Assembly (NCBI RefSeq): GCF_003201475.1
Contig: NZ_QJJK01000010.1
Location: forward strand, 62,001-126,000
Direction: 5' to 3'
Length of the DNA stretch: 64,000 nt
Source: Chelatococcus asaccharovorans
Lineage (GTDB): Bacteria; Pseudomonadota; Alphaproteobacteria; Rhizobiales; Beijerinckiaceae
Below, piece by piece: positions 35,299-44,290 of this stretch. Positions within the stretch are counted from its first letter, which is position 1, and each line of letters opens with the position of its first letter. The translations under genes and the position numbers were made by a program. The notes below the pieces were generated by a model. The model was given only the letters and a program-made list of their open reading frames with translations. It ran no database searches and had not been told where the DNA came from.

Positions 35299-35997
35299 CT
35301 AACCGTTGCTATGCCAGTCGCGCCCGCCCTCACCGGCGAGCGAATTCAGAATTCCCTTGCGCGCATTGTCGATGTGAAGACGCATCGCCGCCTTGGCCGC
35401 CGCGCCATCACCCGCCTCGATGGCATCGAGGATGGCGAGATGCTCAAGCTTGCCCGGTTCGAAGCGCCGCGGGATGCGCGTCAAACCGAACATCCGGGTG
35501 CGCTGACGCAGGTCGGTGACGAGGCGCACGATCAGACGATTGCCCGCCGCCTCCGCGATCGAGAGATGAACAAGGTCATCGACGGACCAATGGCGCTCCG
35601 ATGTCACCTCGGCCGGGGATATCATGCCGTTGACCGCCGCGCGGATGGCACAGAGCTTTACCGGATCGAAGCGGCCGGCGGCGATCTCGGCCGCCTCGCT
35701 CTCCACCGCCCTGCGGACCGTGAGGATTTCCATCACGTCTTCGACGAGGATCGGGTTGACCGTCAGCACCCGCCCTTCGCGCCGGACATAGCCTTCGCCC
35801 GAAAGCCGGCCAAGGGCCTCGCGTACCGGCGTGCGTGACAGGCCAAGGGCGGCCGCGAGGCGTCGTTCCTGCACCACGGAACCGCCGCCGATCTCGCCGG
35901 CCACGATCATGCCGCGGATCTTTTCGAAGGCGATTGCCGACATATTCTGCTCGGCGTTCGAGGGTTGATCCTCGATCTCGTCATCTGCGTCTGTCAT
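35299..35997 (-). CDS. GntR-family transcriptional regulator, FCD subfamily
   Basis: The protein (232 residues from the ATG at 35997) has a winged HTH with RRLAAALGLSRTPVREALGR near residue 45, then an all-helical FCD ligand domain (VEDVMEILTVRRAVESEAAE, HWSVDDLVHLSIAEAAGN, RRFEPGKLEHLAILDAIEAG). FCD regulators usually repress catabolic operons and sense an organic acid. The frame is open to 36018, but that longer start would lie across a palindromic operator at 36008-36017. It heads the reverse operon and is probably autoregulatory. Confidence 0.9.
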   Translation of the reverse strand: MTDADDEIEDQPSNAEQNMSAIAFEKIRGMIVAGEIGGGSVVQERRLAAALGLSRTPVREALGRLSGEGYVRREGRVLTVNPILVEDVMEILTVRRAVESEAAEIAAGRFDPVKLCAIRAAVNGMISPAEVTSERHWSVDDLVHLSIAEAAGNRLIVRLVTDLRQRTRMFGLTRIPRRFEPGKLEHLAILDAIEAGDGAAAKAAMRLHIDNARKGILNSLAGEGGRDWHSNG

Positions 35998-36007
35998 GGC
36001 ATAACTT

Positions 36008-36017
36008 TGGTATACCA
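36008..36017. promoter_or_regulatory. Candidate GntR operator (TGGTATACCA)
   Basis: A perfect 10-bp palindrome, TGGTATACCA, lies 11 bases before the chosen GntR start. FCD-type GntR proteins commonly bind palindromes of the form TGGT...ACCA or TNGTATACNA. Its position supports autoregulation of the operon running down to the amidase. Confidence 0.6.
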
Positions 36018-36262
36018 CTTGTGCACCGTCAAGCCGACCTTTTGTGCGCCTTGCCTAATTGCCAGGCGCACACTTGCCGGATTCTTGGGCCATCGCGCGG
36101 TATGCAAGCTCCGGTGGAACGGCGCCGCGCGCCGCCATAAGCGGGTGGACGGGATCGAAGACATCGGCGCGTGGCCCTTGGCCAGACCGATCAGGCATCC
36201 GGCGATGCGGGATGCTGCCACCGCCTCGACAGCCGCATCAGCGGCCGCTTTTTCCTGGATCG
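36018..36262. other. Intergenic region with no assigned gene
   Basis: These 245 bases lie upstream of the GntR gene and after the end of the DUF808 gene. A minus-strand open frame runs through them, but it has no recognisable family and would overlap both neighbours, so it was not called. It probably contains the promoter for the GntR-led operon. Confidence 0.5.
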
Positions 36263-37261
36263 TTATGCAGGACTGGTCCGGCGTAACCGTGTCCTGATCC
36301 ATCGCCAGAGAGGCGCGACGCAATAGCTGGCCACGGGGATGGTGGCCGCCCCGATCGCAACGCCGACGATGCCGGCGCCGGCCGCCTCGACCAGCCAGGA
36401 CACGACGGCCCCCGCGGCGGGCAGGATATGCGCGGCGGCGGCGCCCGCATCGTGCAGGAGATGGCTCAGCCAGCCGTAGCCGTATCCCGCAAAGCCGTGC
36501 AGGATGATGCCGCCACCGACCCAGACCATCGCTGCCGTGCCGAGGATGCCGAGGAGCTTCAGGAAATAGGGCATGCCCCGGACGAGCACCCGGCCGATCA
36601 GGCGGGACAGAACGCCGATCGGCGACGACGCGGATACGCGGGCGAGCATCAGACCGACGTCGTCGGCCTTTACGATCAGGGCCACGGCTCCATAGACCGC
36701 CACAGTGATGGCGATGCCGACCACGCCCAGCACCAAAGCCTGGGTTGGAAGGCCCGCATCGGGGACTGTGCCCAGGGTGATGGTCATGATCTCGGCCGAG
36801 AGGATGAAGTCGGTCCTGATCGCGCCGGCGACCTTCCCGTCCTCGAAGGATTGCGCATCGATGCTGATCGGCTCCACTTCGGCCTCATGCGCGTGGGCCG
36901 CATGGGGGAAGAGGAGCCCGTAGATCTTCTCAGCGCCCTCATAGCAGAGATAGAGCCCACCGAGCATGAGGAGAGGCATGATCGCCTGCGGCGCCAGCAG
37001 ACTGAGCGCCAGGGCGGCCGGCAGCAGGAACACAAGCTTGTTCCGCAGCGAGCCCAGCGCGATCTTGCCGATGATCGGCAATTCGCGCGCAGCCGAGAAA
37101 CCCGTCACATAGCGGGGGGTCACGGCCGCATCGTCGATCACGACGCCGGCGGCCTTCGTTCCCGCCTTTGCGGTCATGCCGGCGACATCGTCGAGCGAGG
37201 CTGCGGCGACCTTGGCCAGCGCGGCGATATCGTCGAGAAGGGCCATCAGGCCGACACTCAT
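36263..37261 (-). CDS. DUF808 family integral membrane protein (YedI-like)
   Basis: The ATG at 37261, preceded by GGAGGA-like bases, gives 332 residues beginning MSVGLMALLDDIAALAKVAA, the typical start of DUF808/YedI proteins. The family block TGFSAARELPIIGKIALGSL lies near residue 53. Several long hydrophobic helices follow, with a His/Glu-rich loop HAAHAHEAEVEP in the middle. Members are conserved inner-membrane proteins of unknown role. It is transcribed alone and appears unrelated to either neighbouring operon. Confidence 0.88.
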   Translation of the reverse strand: MSVGLMALLDDIAALAKVAAASLDDVAGMTAKAGTKAAGVVIDDAAVTPRYVTGFSAARELPIIGKIALGSLRNKLVFLLPAALALSLLAPQAIMPLLMLGGLYLCYEGAEKIYGLLFPHAAHAHEAEVEPISIDAQSFEDGKVAGAIRTDFILSAEIMTITLGTVPDAGLPTQALVLGVVGIAITVAVYGAVALIVKADDVGLMLARVSASSPIGVLSRLIGRVLVRGMPYFLKLLGILGTAAMVWVGGGIILHGFAGYGYGWLSHLLHDAGAAAAHILPAAGAVVSWLVEAAGAGIVGVAIGAATIPVASYCVAPLWRWIRTRLRRTSPA

Positions 37262-37466
37262 GGAGGTCCTCCGCAATTCGGGCCGGCCAGCGCGGCGCCG
37301 GCCCGGGAGCCGGACGTAATACCATCGTAAAGGCGTGACAATACCATGCCGTCGGCAAGGCGGCGCCGCACCACGACAGGATCGTGGCCGACGATGATCG
37401 GTTCACTGCTGTGATGCGGACGGCGATCAGCCCCCACTTCATGAGGAAGGAGCCGGATCATGCCGC

Positions 37467-38453
37467 CTATGCGGTCATTCGTCGAACAATCTCGACAGGA
37501 ACGAGGGACCTGACGGCTGGCGCATCCCCGGCGCGCGGGTTGTCGAGAATATCGCCAATGGCATCAACGAAGGCAGATACGGGCTGGCTGATCGTCGTCA
37601 ACCCATGCGAAGCCCAAGCGGCTTCGGCGATGTTGTCGAAGCCGATGATCGCCACGTCGCGAGGAACCGACAGCCCCAGTTCAAAGCGCGCCGTATTGAG
37701 ACATCCCAATGCAGCGCGGTCCGTCACACAGAAGACGCCATCGATGCCCCCTTGCGGAAGGAGGGCGCGGGCGGCCGCGCACCCGGCGCCGTAGTTGTCA
37801 TCGCCATCGACCCATTCGAAAGCGGGCAGGCCGGCCTTTTTGACGCGATCGAGGAAAGCCCCGGCCCGCCGGCGCTGGCTCGGCGTATTCGCGCGGCTTC
37901 GCACAACCCCCATCTTGCGGCGTCCGATCCCCAGAAGATGCTCGGCCGCAAGCGTCCCGCCCAAGACGTCGTCGGTCTCGACCGTATCAACGCTCCCGCC
38001 GCAGTCGCCGCGATTGATCAGGATCATCCGCTGATTGTTCCTGAGACATTCCGCGATGATGTCGGCGGGCGGCGCGCCCGACAGAACGATGATGGCCCGT
38101 ACACGGTATTCGAGCACAAGGCTCATCAGGGTCGTCATATCACCCGCTTCCGCGTTGAGCAGAAGGGTATGCAGGCCCCGCCGGATCAGCATGGCGCTCA
38201 AGGCATCGAGCTGCGCCGCGATGAACGGCTCGGAGAGATTGGCCCCCAAGATGCCGATCAGATTCGACTGCGCGGTATGCAGCCCCTGCGCCAGCCTGTT
38301 GACCCGATAGCCCAGCTCACGCGCCGCGGCCTGAACCTTTTCGCGCACGGCCTCCGATACGGAGCCACCGGGCGTGAAGGTGCGCGAGACCGCCGAGCGT
38401 GACACGCCCGCAAGCCTGGCAACGTCGGCCGAGGTCACAAAGCGTCCCGTCAT
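37467..38453 (-). CDS. LacI-family transcriptional regulator
   Basis: The ATG at 38453 gives 328 residues with the LacI HTH VTSADVARLAGVSRSAVSRT at the N-terminus and the hinge helix ELGYRVNRLAQGL near residue 50. A periplasmic-binding-protein-like effector domain follows, with NLIGILGANLSEPF, TVETDDVLGGTLAAEHL and VPRDVAIIGFDNI. It is divergent from the ABC transporter operon at 38618-44175 and very likely represses it until a ligand is bound. A palindrome fitting its recognition type lies in the intergenic space. Confidence 0.9.
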   Translation of the reverse strand: MTGRFVTSADVARLAGVSRSAVSRTFTPGGSVSEAVREKVQAAARELGYRVNRLAQGLHTAQSNLIGILGANLSEPFIAAQLDALSAMLIRRGLHTLLLNAEAGDMTTLMSLVLEYRVRAIIVLSGAPPADIIAECLRNNQRMILINRGDCGGSVDTVETDDVLGGTLAAEHLLGIGRRKMGVVRSRANTPSQRRRAGAFLDRVKKAGLPAFEWVDGDDNYGAGCAAARALLPQGGIDGVFCVTDRAALGCLNTARFELGLSVPRDVAIIGFDNIAEAAWASHGLTTISQPVSAFVDAIGDILDNPRAGDAPAVRSLVPVEIVRRMTA

Positions 38454-38536
38454 CGTCTGGTCCCCACATCCATGACCACCCGCCACGCGCCACAAGCGGC
38501 GCTGCCGTCACAAAACTGAAGCATAGCCAGACTACC

Positions 38537-38552
38537 TTGCACTCGTGTGCAA
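38537..38552. promoter_or_regulatory. Candidate LacI-family operator
   Basis: TTGCACTCGTGTGCAA is a 16-bp near-perfect inverted repeat (half sites TTGCACTC and TTGCACAC) centred on CG, as is typical for LacI-family operators. It lies 84 bases upstream of the divergent LacI gene and 65 bases upstream of the ABC transporter ATPase start, so it could control both. Confidence 0.65.
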
Positions 38553-38617
38553 ATGCAAGGCAATACTTCCTCCATGCGGAAATATTCTATAATTATTACA
38601 GATAGTTAAAAGAGAAC

Positions 38618-39694
38618 ATGGCCGATATCCTGCTTGAAAATATTACGAAGAGCTACACGACCAGGAAGGTCCTCGACGACGTCTGCCTGGCCGTCAAAGC
38701 TGGCGACTTCGTTGCCGTTCTCGGCCCGTCGGGATGCGGCAAAACCACCTTGCTGCGGCTGATAGCCGGCTTTGAGAAGCTCGACTCCGGCCTGATCCGC
38801 CTCGGCGACGTTCCCGTATCGTCAAGCCGGTTCAACGTCCCGCCGGAGAAGCGCAACATCGGCATCGTCTTCCAGAACTATGCGCTCTGGCCGCATATGA
38901 GCGTGATGGAGAATGTCGGCTATGCGCTGAAGATTGCCGGCGTCGGCAAGGCCGAGTGGACGCGCCGCAGTCTTGAAGCGCTGGCCGTCGTCGGCATGGA
39001 GGGTCTCGGCGAACGTGCCCCATCGGATCTTTCCGGTGGCCAGCGCCAGCGCGTCGCGCTCGCCCGCTGCCTTGCCGCCAACCCGACCGTCATGCTGCTC
39101 GACGAACCGCTCGCCAATCTCGACGTCCATCTGCGCGCCTCCATGGAAAACGAGTTCGTCGCGTTCCATCGCCGTACCGGCGCGAGCATGATCTACATCA
39201 CCCACGATCAGGCGGAAGCCATGGCGCTCGCCGATCGGATCGCTGTCATGGACGCCGGCCGGATCGTCCAGTTCGCCCCCCCGCGCGAGCTCTATCGCGA
39301 GCCGCGCAACGAGATGGTGGCGCGCTTCATCGGCAACGGTCTGATCCTTCCCGCCGATGATGTCGATCCGAGTTTGCGGCCTGGCCACGCCATGGTGGAG
39401 ATTTTCGGCACGTACCACGAGGTTCGGGCCAGCACCGACCAGCAGCGCACATCGCAAGCCAGGGTCTGCGTCCATCCGGCGGGGCTCAAGCTGGTCCGCA
39501 ATGAGCGGGCAGGTTTCGCCGCCACTGTCGAGCGTGTGATCTATCGTGGCAGCCATAACCAGATCGATTTCCATGCCGATGCCATGCCGCAGGTCTCGCT
39601 GACCTTGCACGCGCCGGACAGCGAACCGCTCTCACCGGGCGCCGCCATCGCGGTGCGTATCGATGACGGCTGGGTCATCCCGGCCGCCGCTTGA
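38618..39694 (+). CDS. ABC transporter ATP-binding protein (PotA/FbpC type)
   Basis: The 358-residue ATPase has Walker A LGPSGCGKTT, Q loop VFQNYALWPHMSV, signature LSGGQRQRVALARCL, Walker B VMLLDEPLANLD, switch ITHDQAEAM and a C-terminal TOBE-type region. It opens an operon with the solute receptor, fused permease, metallo-beta-lactamase and phosphatase genes downstream. Confidence 0.92.
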   Translation: MADILLENITKSYTTRKVLDDVCLAVKAGDFVAVLGPSGCGKTTLLRLIAGFEKLDSGLIRLGDVPVSSSRFNVPPEKRNIGIVFQNYALWPHMSVMENVGYALKIAGVGKAEWTRRSLEALAVVGMEGLGERAPSDLSGGQRQRVALARCLAANPTVMLLDEPLANLDVHLRASMENEFVAFHRRTGASMIYITHDQAEAMALADRIAVMDAGRIVQFAPPRELYREPRNEMVARFIGNGLILPADDVDPSLRPGHAMVEIFGTYHEVRASTDQQRTSQARVCVHPAGLKLVRNERAGFAATVERVIYRGSHNQIDFHADAMPQVSLTLHAPDSEPLSPGAAIAVRIDDGWVIPAAA

Positions 39695-39731
39695 ACACCT
39701 TGTCCCTCCCCTATCTGAATCGAGACCCACA

Positions 39732-40694
39732 ATGCGCCTGATCCCTGCCCTTGCTCTCGTCGTGATGGCCGGCACCGCCAACGCCGAGACACTGACGCTC
39801 TACACGTCCCAATCGCCGGAAATCGCACAGCAGACGGTGGACGCCTTCCAGGCGAAACATCCCGACATCAAGGTGGAATGGACCCGCAACGGGACAAGCC
39901 AGCTCATGAACGTGCTGCGCGCCGAGATCCAGGCCGGGGCCGTGAAGCCCGATGTCCTGCTCGTGGCCGACACGATCAACCTTGGCCTCCTCAAGAAGGA
40001 AGGCCGCCTGATGGCCTATCCGGATGCGAAAGTCGGGGGCTACGACGCGGGTACCTATGACAAGGACAAGATGTTCTTCGGGACCAAGATCGTCGCGACC
40101 GGCATTGCCTATAACACCGCCAGCGCCAAACCGGTCGCGACGTGGGGCGAACTGCTGACGGAGGACAATCGCGGGCAGATTGCGGTGCCGAGTCCCCTTT
40201 ATTCGGGAGCCGCGCTCAACCATCTCCACAGCGTCGTCGACGTGCCAGGCATCGGCTGGGACTTCTACAAGGGCCTTGCCAAGATTGGCGTCACCCCTGA
40301 AGGCGGCAATGGTCCCGCGTTGAAGGCCGTCGCCAGCGGTCTTGCGAAATACGGGATCATCGCCGATGCCGACGTCATCCGCGCCAAGGCGAGCGGCTCG
40401 CCGGTCGACCTGATCTTCCCGAAGGATGGCGTTTCCTTCATCACCGAGCCGGTGGCTATCCTCTCCACGACGAAACATCCGGAAGCCGCGAAGACATTCG
40501 TCGATTTTCTGCTGTCGAAGGACGGACAGGCCCTCGTCGCCCAGCAGGGCAACATGCCGATCGACCCATCCGTGACGCCGCCCGCCGGCTTCCCCAAACT
40601 CTCGGATATCAAACTCCTGCCCATGGATGCGGACAAGGCCGTGGGCACGGACCGCCAAGTGCGTGAGACGTTCACATCGATCTTCGGCGGCTGA
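39732..40694 (+). CDS. ABC transporter solute-binding protein (AfuA/FbpA-like)
   Basis: The ATG at 39732 gives a signal peptide MRLIPALALVVMAGTANA and a 320-residue precursor; the frame is open to 39663, but only within the preceding gene. The mature start TLTLYTSQSPEIAQQTVDAF and TSQLMNVLRAEIQAGAVKPD match FbpA/AfuA-type receptors. These bind ferric iron, hexose phosphates or phosphonates. Because the operon also encodes a phosphatase, a phosphorylated ligand is plausible but not shown. Confidence 0.87.
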   Translation: MRLIPALALVVMAGTANAETLTLYTSQSPEIAQQTVDAFQAKHPDIKVEWTRNGTSQLMNVLRAEIQAGAVKPDVLLVADTINLGLLKKEGRLMAYPDAKVGGYDAGTYDKDKMFFGTKIVATGIAYNTASAKPVATWGELLTEDNRGQIAVPSPLYSGAALNHLHSVVDVPGIGWDFYKGLAKIGVTPEGGNGPALKAVASGLAKYGIIADADVIRAKASGSPVDLIFPKDGVSFITEPVAILSTTKHPEAAKTFVDFLLSKDGQALVAQQGNMPIDPSVTPPAGFPKLSDIKLLPMDADKAVGTDRQVRETFTSIFGG

Positions 40695-40698
40695 TCGG

Positions 40699-42432
40699 AT
40701 GGCGGATCTCGCCGTATCGATGCCGCGGGAGCGCCGGCGTTGGCCGACGCTCCCCTTCCGGTCGCAAGGGCTGGTGCTGGCTGCCCTCTGTCTTTTTGTC
40801 GCCCTCTTGTCCTTCGCGCCGCTGGCCCGTCTCGTGCTCACGGCCGTTGCTCCCGATGGTGCGGTGGATTTCGGGCGCTTGGCCGATCTCCTTCTGAAGA
40901 CGCGGACCTTCGTGGCGACGGTCAATTCGCTCCATGTCGCGGTCGCGTCGACGGCGGTGGCCGTCGTTATCGGGACCATGGCGGCGATCCTGACGGTCCA
41001 CACCGACATGCGCTGCAAGACCGTGTGGGTGTTCGGCTTCGTCTTGCCGCTGATGATTCCGCCCCAGGTGACAGCGCTTGCCTGGGTGCAGGCCTTTTCA
41101 CCAACGAGCCCCGTTCTCGGGCTGCTCGGACTGGCGCTGCCTCCGGGCGCCCGCCACCCGCTGTTTTCGGCGAGCGGCATCATCATCCTGCTCGGCCTCT
41201 ACAACGCGCCGCTGGTCTTCCTGACGGTGCGGGCGGCCCTGCGCAGGCTCCCTCCCAATCTGGCGGAGGCCGCACGCGCTGCCGGTGCGGGGAACTGGAC
41301 CCTGTTCGCGACGGTCGTCCTGCCGTTGGCACGCTCAGGCATCGTTGCAGGCGCGGCCCTCGCCTTCGTCTCGGCGATCGGCAATTTCGGAATTCAGGCC
41401 ATGCTGGGCATTCCGGCCCGCTTCCCGACCCTCATCACGCTGATCTATCAGCAGCTCAACAGCTATGGACCATCCGCGCTGGCCGACATGGCCGCGCTCG
41501 CCCTCTTCCTGTCCGTCATCACGGTCGTCGGCCTCGGCGTCAACAGCCTGTTCGGGCGCCGCGCTGACATACGCGTGGAGGGTGGCGGACATCCTGTCGC
41601 GGTCGACCTCGGCCGCTATCGGCCGTGGGTCGAAGCCGCCGCATGGTTGTTCCTCGTCGCGACCCTCATCCTGCCCCTGTCGGCGCTCGTCGCGACCTCG
41701 CTCGTCAGGGGCTTCGGCCAGTCGTTGAATGTCGCCAATCTCACCCTGGTCAATTATCAGAACGCCCTCTTCCACCACGGCGCAATTCGCGACGCCTTCC
41801 TGACCAGCTTGTCCCTGACGACCGGTGCAACAGTCATCCTGGTGGCCGTGTCGGTGTTCCTGGCCTATTTCCTGACATGGCAGAAAGGGCCTCTGCCCCG
41901 GCTTCTCGCGATCGCGACCGAGATCTCTTATGCTCTTCCAGGCATCATCCTCGGTGTCTCGATGATCCTCTTCTTCCTGAAGCCGTTGCCTCTCCTGGGC
42001 TTCAGCATCTATGGGACCGTCTGGATCATCCTCGCCGCCTATCTCGCGCATTTTCTCGCCCTGGCCCTGCGGCCGATTCTCGGTGGCTTTGCGCAAATTC
42101 ACCGCTCGCTGGAAGAAGCGGCACAGGCCGCGGGAGCCGGATTCCTCCAGCGCATGCGCGACGTCATCCTGCCGCTCGTGGCACCCGCCGCGGTCGCCGC
42201 CGGCGTGATCGTCTTTATGAGCGCGCTCAACGAGATCCAGGTCTCCATCCTCCTCGTCTCATCGGGCGCCCGGACGATCGGCCCGATGATCGTCTTTCTC
42301 GAGGAAGGCGGCTCCTCGACCCTTGCCGCTGCCGTCGGCTGCCTGATGATTGTCATCGTGCTGCTGCTCATGCTCGCGGCCTCCCTCCTGGCTGGGCGCC
42401 TGCCCAAAGGGGCGCTGCCATGGCAAGATTGA
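40699..42432 (+). CDS. ABC transporter permease with two fused permease domains
   Basis: From the ATG at 40699 (4 bases after the SBP stop) the protein has 577 residues and about twelve membrane helices. There are two ATPase-contact loops, AARAAGAGNWTLFATVVLPL and AAQAAGAGFLQRMRDVILPL, so two permease units are fused. It resembles FbpB/AfuB-type permeases. Its last 13 bases overlap the start of the metallo-beta-lactamase gene. Confidence 0.9.
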   Translation: MADLAVSMPRERRRWPTLPFRSQGLVLAALCLFVALLSFAPLARLVLTAVAPDGAVDFGRLADLLLKTRTFVATVNSLHVAVASTAVAVVIGTMAAILTVHTDMRCKTVWVFGFVLPLMIPPQVTALAWVQAFSPTSPVLGLLGLALPPGARHPLFSASGIIILLGLYNAPLVFLTVRAALRRLPPNLAEAARAAGAGNWTLFATVVLPLARSGIVAGAALAFVSAIGNFGIQAMLGIPARFPTLITLIYQQLNSYGPSALADMAALALFLSVITVVGLGVNSLFGRRADIRVEGGGHPVAVDLGRYRPWVEAAAWLFLVATLILPLSALVATSLVRGFGQSLNVANLTLVNYQNALFHHGAIRDAFLTSLSLTTGATVILVAVSVFLAYFLTWQKGPLPRLLAIATEISYALPGIILGVSMILFFLKPLPLLGFSIYGTVWIILAAYLAHFLALALRPILGGFAQIHRSLEEAAQAAGAGFLQRMRDVILPLVAPAAVAAGVIVFMSALNEIQVSILLVSSGARTIGPMIVFLEEGGSSTLAAAVGCLMIVIVLLLMLAASLLAGRLPKGALPWQD

Positions 42433-43562
42433 CCGTAGTCAGCGGGGTGGGTGACAAGCTTCCCGCCGCCTTCCTGCTCGAGATCGAAGGACGCCGCATC
42501 CTGCTGGACCTCGGCGAGGGACCTGCGCCGGGTGTGCTGCCGGACGTGAGCGCGCTTGGCGCGGTCGATGCGATTTGCGTATCGCATGCGCATACCGACC
42601 ATGCCGGCGGCCTGCGGCTTGCGGCCCGGCTCGGCAACCCTCCCATCTATGCGTCGGCAGCGACGATCCGACAGCTCCCGCCAGCAATCGCCCATACAGA
42701 CCGCCTCCGGATCCTGCCGGAGATCGGAGACGCTGACATCGAAGGCGTCCGCGTCCGGCTGGGGCGGAGCGGCCATGCGCCCGGCGGGATCTGGTTTCAT
42801 TTTCCGGCGGAAGGCGGGTTCCTCTACACGGGCGACTGGAGCGTGGAATCGGCCCTGTTGCCCTTCGACCAGCCTCCGCCCGCGCTATGCGTCGTGACCG
42901 ACGCCTCGTATGGCGACCGGGATTCCACGCTTGCCTGTCAGATCGACAGGATTGTCTCGGCCTGCGCGGGCGGCGCGGTCCTGCCCGTCCCTTCCGCAGG
43001 GCGCGGCCCGGAGATGGTGCTCACCCTTCTGGCGCGCGGGCTTGCACCACGGGCCTGTCCGCAGATCCGCATGGAGATCGAGGGGCTGCTGGCCGGCCAT
43101 CACGACGCCATCGCAACGCTGCCGCGCCACGAACGCGAAGCGCTTCTTGCAAGGCCGGGGCCGGGCCAGGATTGGCAACCGACGGAGGTCATCGTCGCGG
43201 CGGAAGCGAATGGCGAAGCAGGCCTCTCCGCCGACCTCGTGCGGCGCCGCGATGCCCGGTTCCGCTTCATTTTTTCGGGCCACGTGCCGCAGGGTACACC
43301 CGCCGCCCATCTCCTGGCCACAGGGCAGGCGCAATGGCTGCCCTGGAACGTTCATCCGCGGCTGCGTGACATTCTTGACCTTGCAAGGACGAGCGGAGCC
43401 CGGCATATCGTCCCTGCCTTCGCCAAAAGGGACGGCATGGCCCTTCTGCGCGAGAGACTCGGCAACCGCATCCGGCTCGACCGCAGTTTCGAGTTCGGAT
43501 CGCACCTGTCACACCCGTTGAGCCCGACAATCACCGAGCCCACGGCGAGTATCGCGCCATGA
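42420..43562 (+). CDS. Metallo-beta-lactamase-fold hydrolase with beta-CASP-like features
   Basis: The ATG at 42420 overlaps the permease stop by 13 bases and gives 380 residues. The metal site is SHAHTDHAGG (His56, His58, Asp60, His61), His119 in RSGHAPGG and Asp139 in LYTGDWSVES. A beta-CASP-like insert then seems present: DASYGDRDST, AVLPVPSAGRGPEMVLTLL, and later FIFSGHVPQGTPAAHLL and NVHPRLRDILDLARTSGARH. Beta-CASP proteins are usually nucleases (RNase J, CPSF-73). Finding one coupled to an importer and a phosphatase is unusual and suggests a phosphodiesterase acting on an imported nucleotide or polyol phosphate, which is inference. Confidence 0.75.
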   Translation: MARLTVVSGVGDKLPAAFLLEIEGRRILLDLGEGPAPGVLPDVSALGAVDAICVSHAHTDHAGGLRLAARLGNPPIYASAATIRQLPPAIAHTDRLRILPEIGDADIEGVRVRLGRSGHAPGGIWFHFPAEGGFLYTGDWSVESALLPFDQPPPALCVVTDASYGDRDSTLACQIDRIVSACAGGAVLPVPSAGRGPEMVLTLLARGLAPRACPQIRMEIEGLLAGHHDAIATLPRHEREALLARPGPGQDWQPTEVIVAAEANGEAGLSADLVRRRDARFRFIFSGHVPQGTPAAHLLATGQAQWLPWNVHPRLRDILDLARTSGARHIVPAFAKRDGMALLRERLGNRIRLDRSFEFGSHLSHPLSPTITEPTASIAP

Positions 43563-43584
43563 CAATCAGAGACGGAATATACGG

Positions 43585-44175
43585 ATGACCATGGCCACCG
43601 CTGCCCATTCGCTCACGGAAGAACAGGAAGACCGGATCCCGGTTCTTTTTCCGATTCTCGGATCCATAGAGCCTTACGGGTCAACGCTCTTTATCGGCAA
43701 TCGCGTCGCGGCCGACGATCCGGAGCTGCTACAGCAGAACGATATCACGGCGACGATGAATCTCGCCGTCAATATCGAGTTGGAGCCGCTCATGCTTGGC
43801 GATGGAACTTCGATCCGTCGCACCCATATCGGCCTGATCGACGGGCCAGGAAACCGGCCGCAGCATCTGCTCGCCGCCGTGCTGGCGCTCGACGGCGTGC
43901 TGGGCCAGCTCAGCCCGGGCAAACCTCACTATCCCGCACATCGCCGGGGCAATGTGCTGGTCCATTGCCGCGGTGGCCGCAGCCGGTCGGTGACCGTGGT
44001 CGCCCTCTACCTGCACATGGCCCACCCGGAGCGGTTCAGGACGTTCGACGACGCGCTCGAACATGTTCGCAGGGCCAGGGGGCTCGACACCACCCAGCCC
44101 CAGCCGGCCATGCTGGCCCTTGCGCAGGACGTGCTCGCACGCGTCGGCAATCTCCCGCTCCTGATGCAGCGATAG
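43585..44175 (+). CDS. Dual-specificity (tyrosine-type) phosphatase
   Basis: The 196-residue protein has the HC(X5)RS active site at residues 127-135 (VHCRGGRSRSV, with Cys128 and Arg134) and a likely general acid Asp86 in HIGLIDGPGN. It has no signal peptide, so it acts in the cytoplasm. It starts 22 bases after the metallo-beta-lactamase gene and appears to end the LacI-controlled operon. It may dephosphorylate an imported sugar, polyol or inositol phosphate, or a regulatory protein; the former fits the context better. Confidence 0.85.
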   Translation: MTMATAAHSLTEEQEDRIPVLFPILGSIEPYGSTLFIGNRVAADDPELLQQNDITATMNLAVNIELEPLMLGDGTSIRRTHIGLIDGPGNRPQHLLAAVLALDGVLGQLSPGKPHYPAHRRGNVLVHCRGGRSRSVTVVALYLHMAHPERFRTFDDALEHVRRARGLDTTQPQPAMLALAQDVLARVGNLPLLMQR

Positions 44176-44290
44176 GCGGCACATCCCAATAGACTGGATC
44201 ACTGCGTTGTGGTCCGCCCTATGGGAGCCTAACCACGCGGGCCGTCTGCGGCGGCAGGGCTGTCTCCGTAACGTGAGGAAAGCCCCCTGC

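Noticed and set aside
35994-36323. A 109-codon minus-strand open frame between the GntR and DUF808 genes
   Set aside because: It overlaps the DUF808 3' end and the putative GntR operator, and has no recognisable domain.
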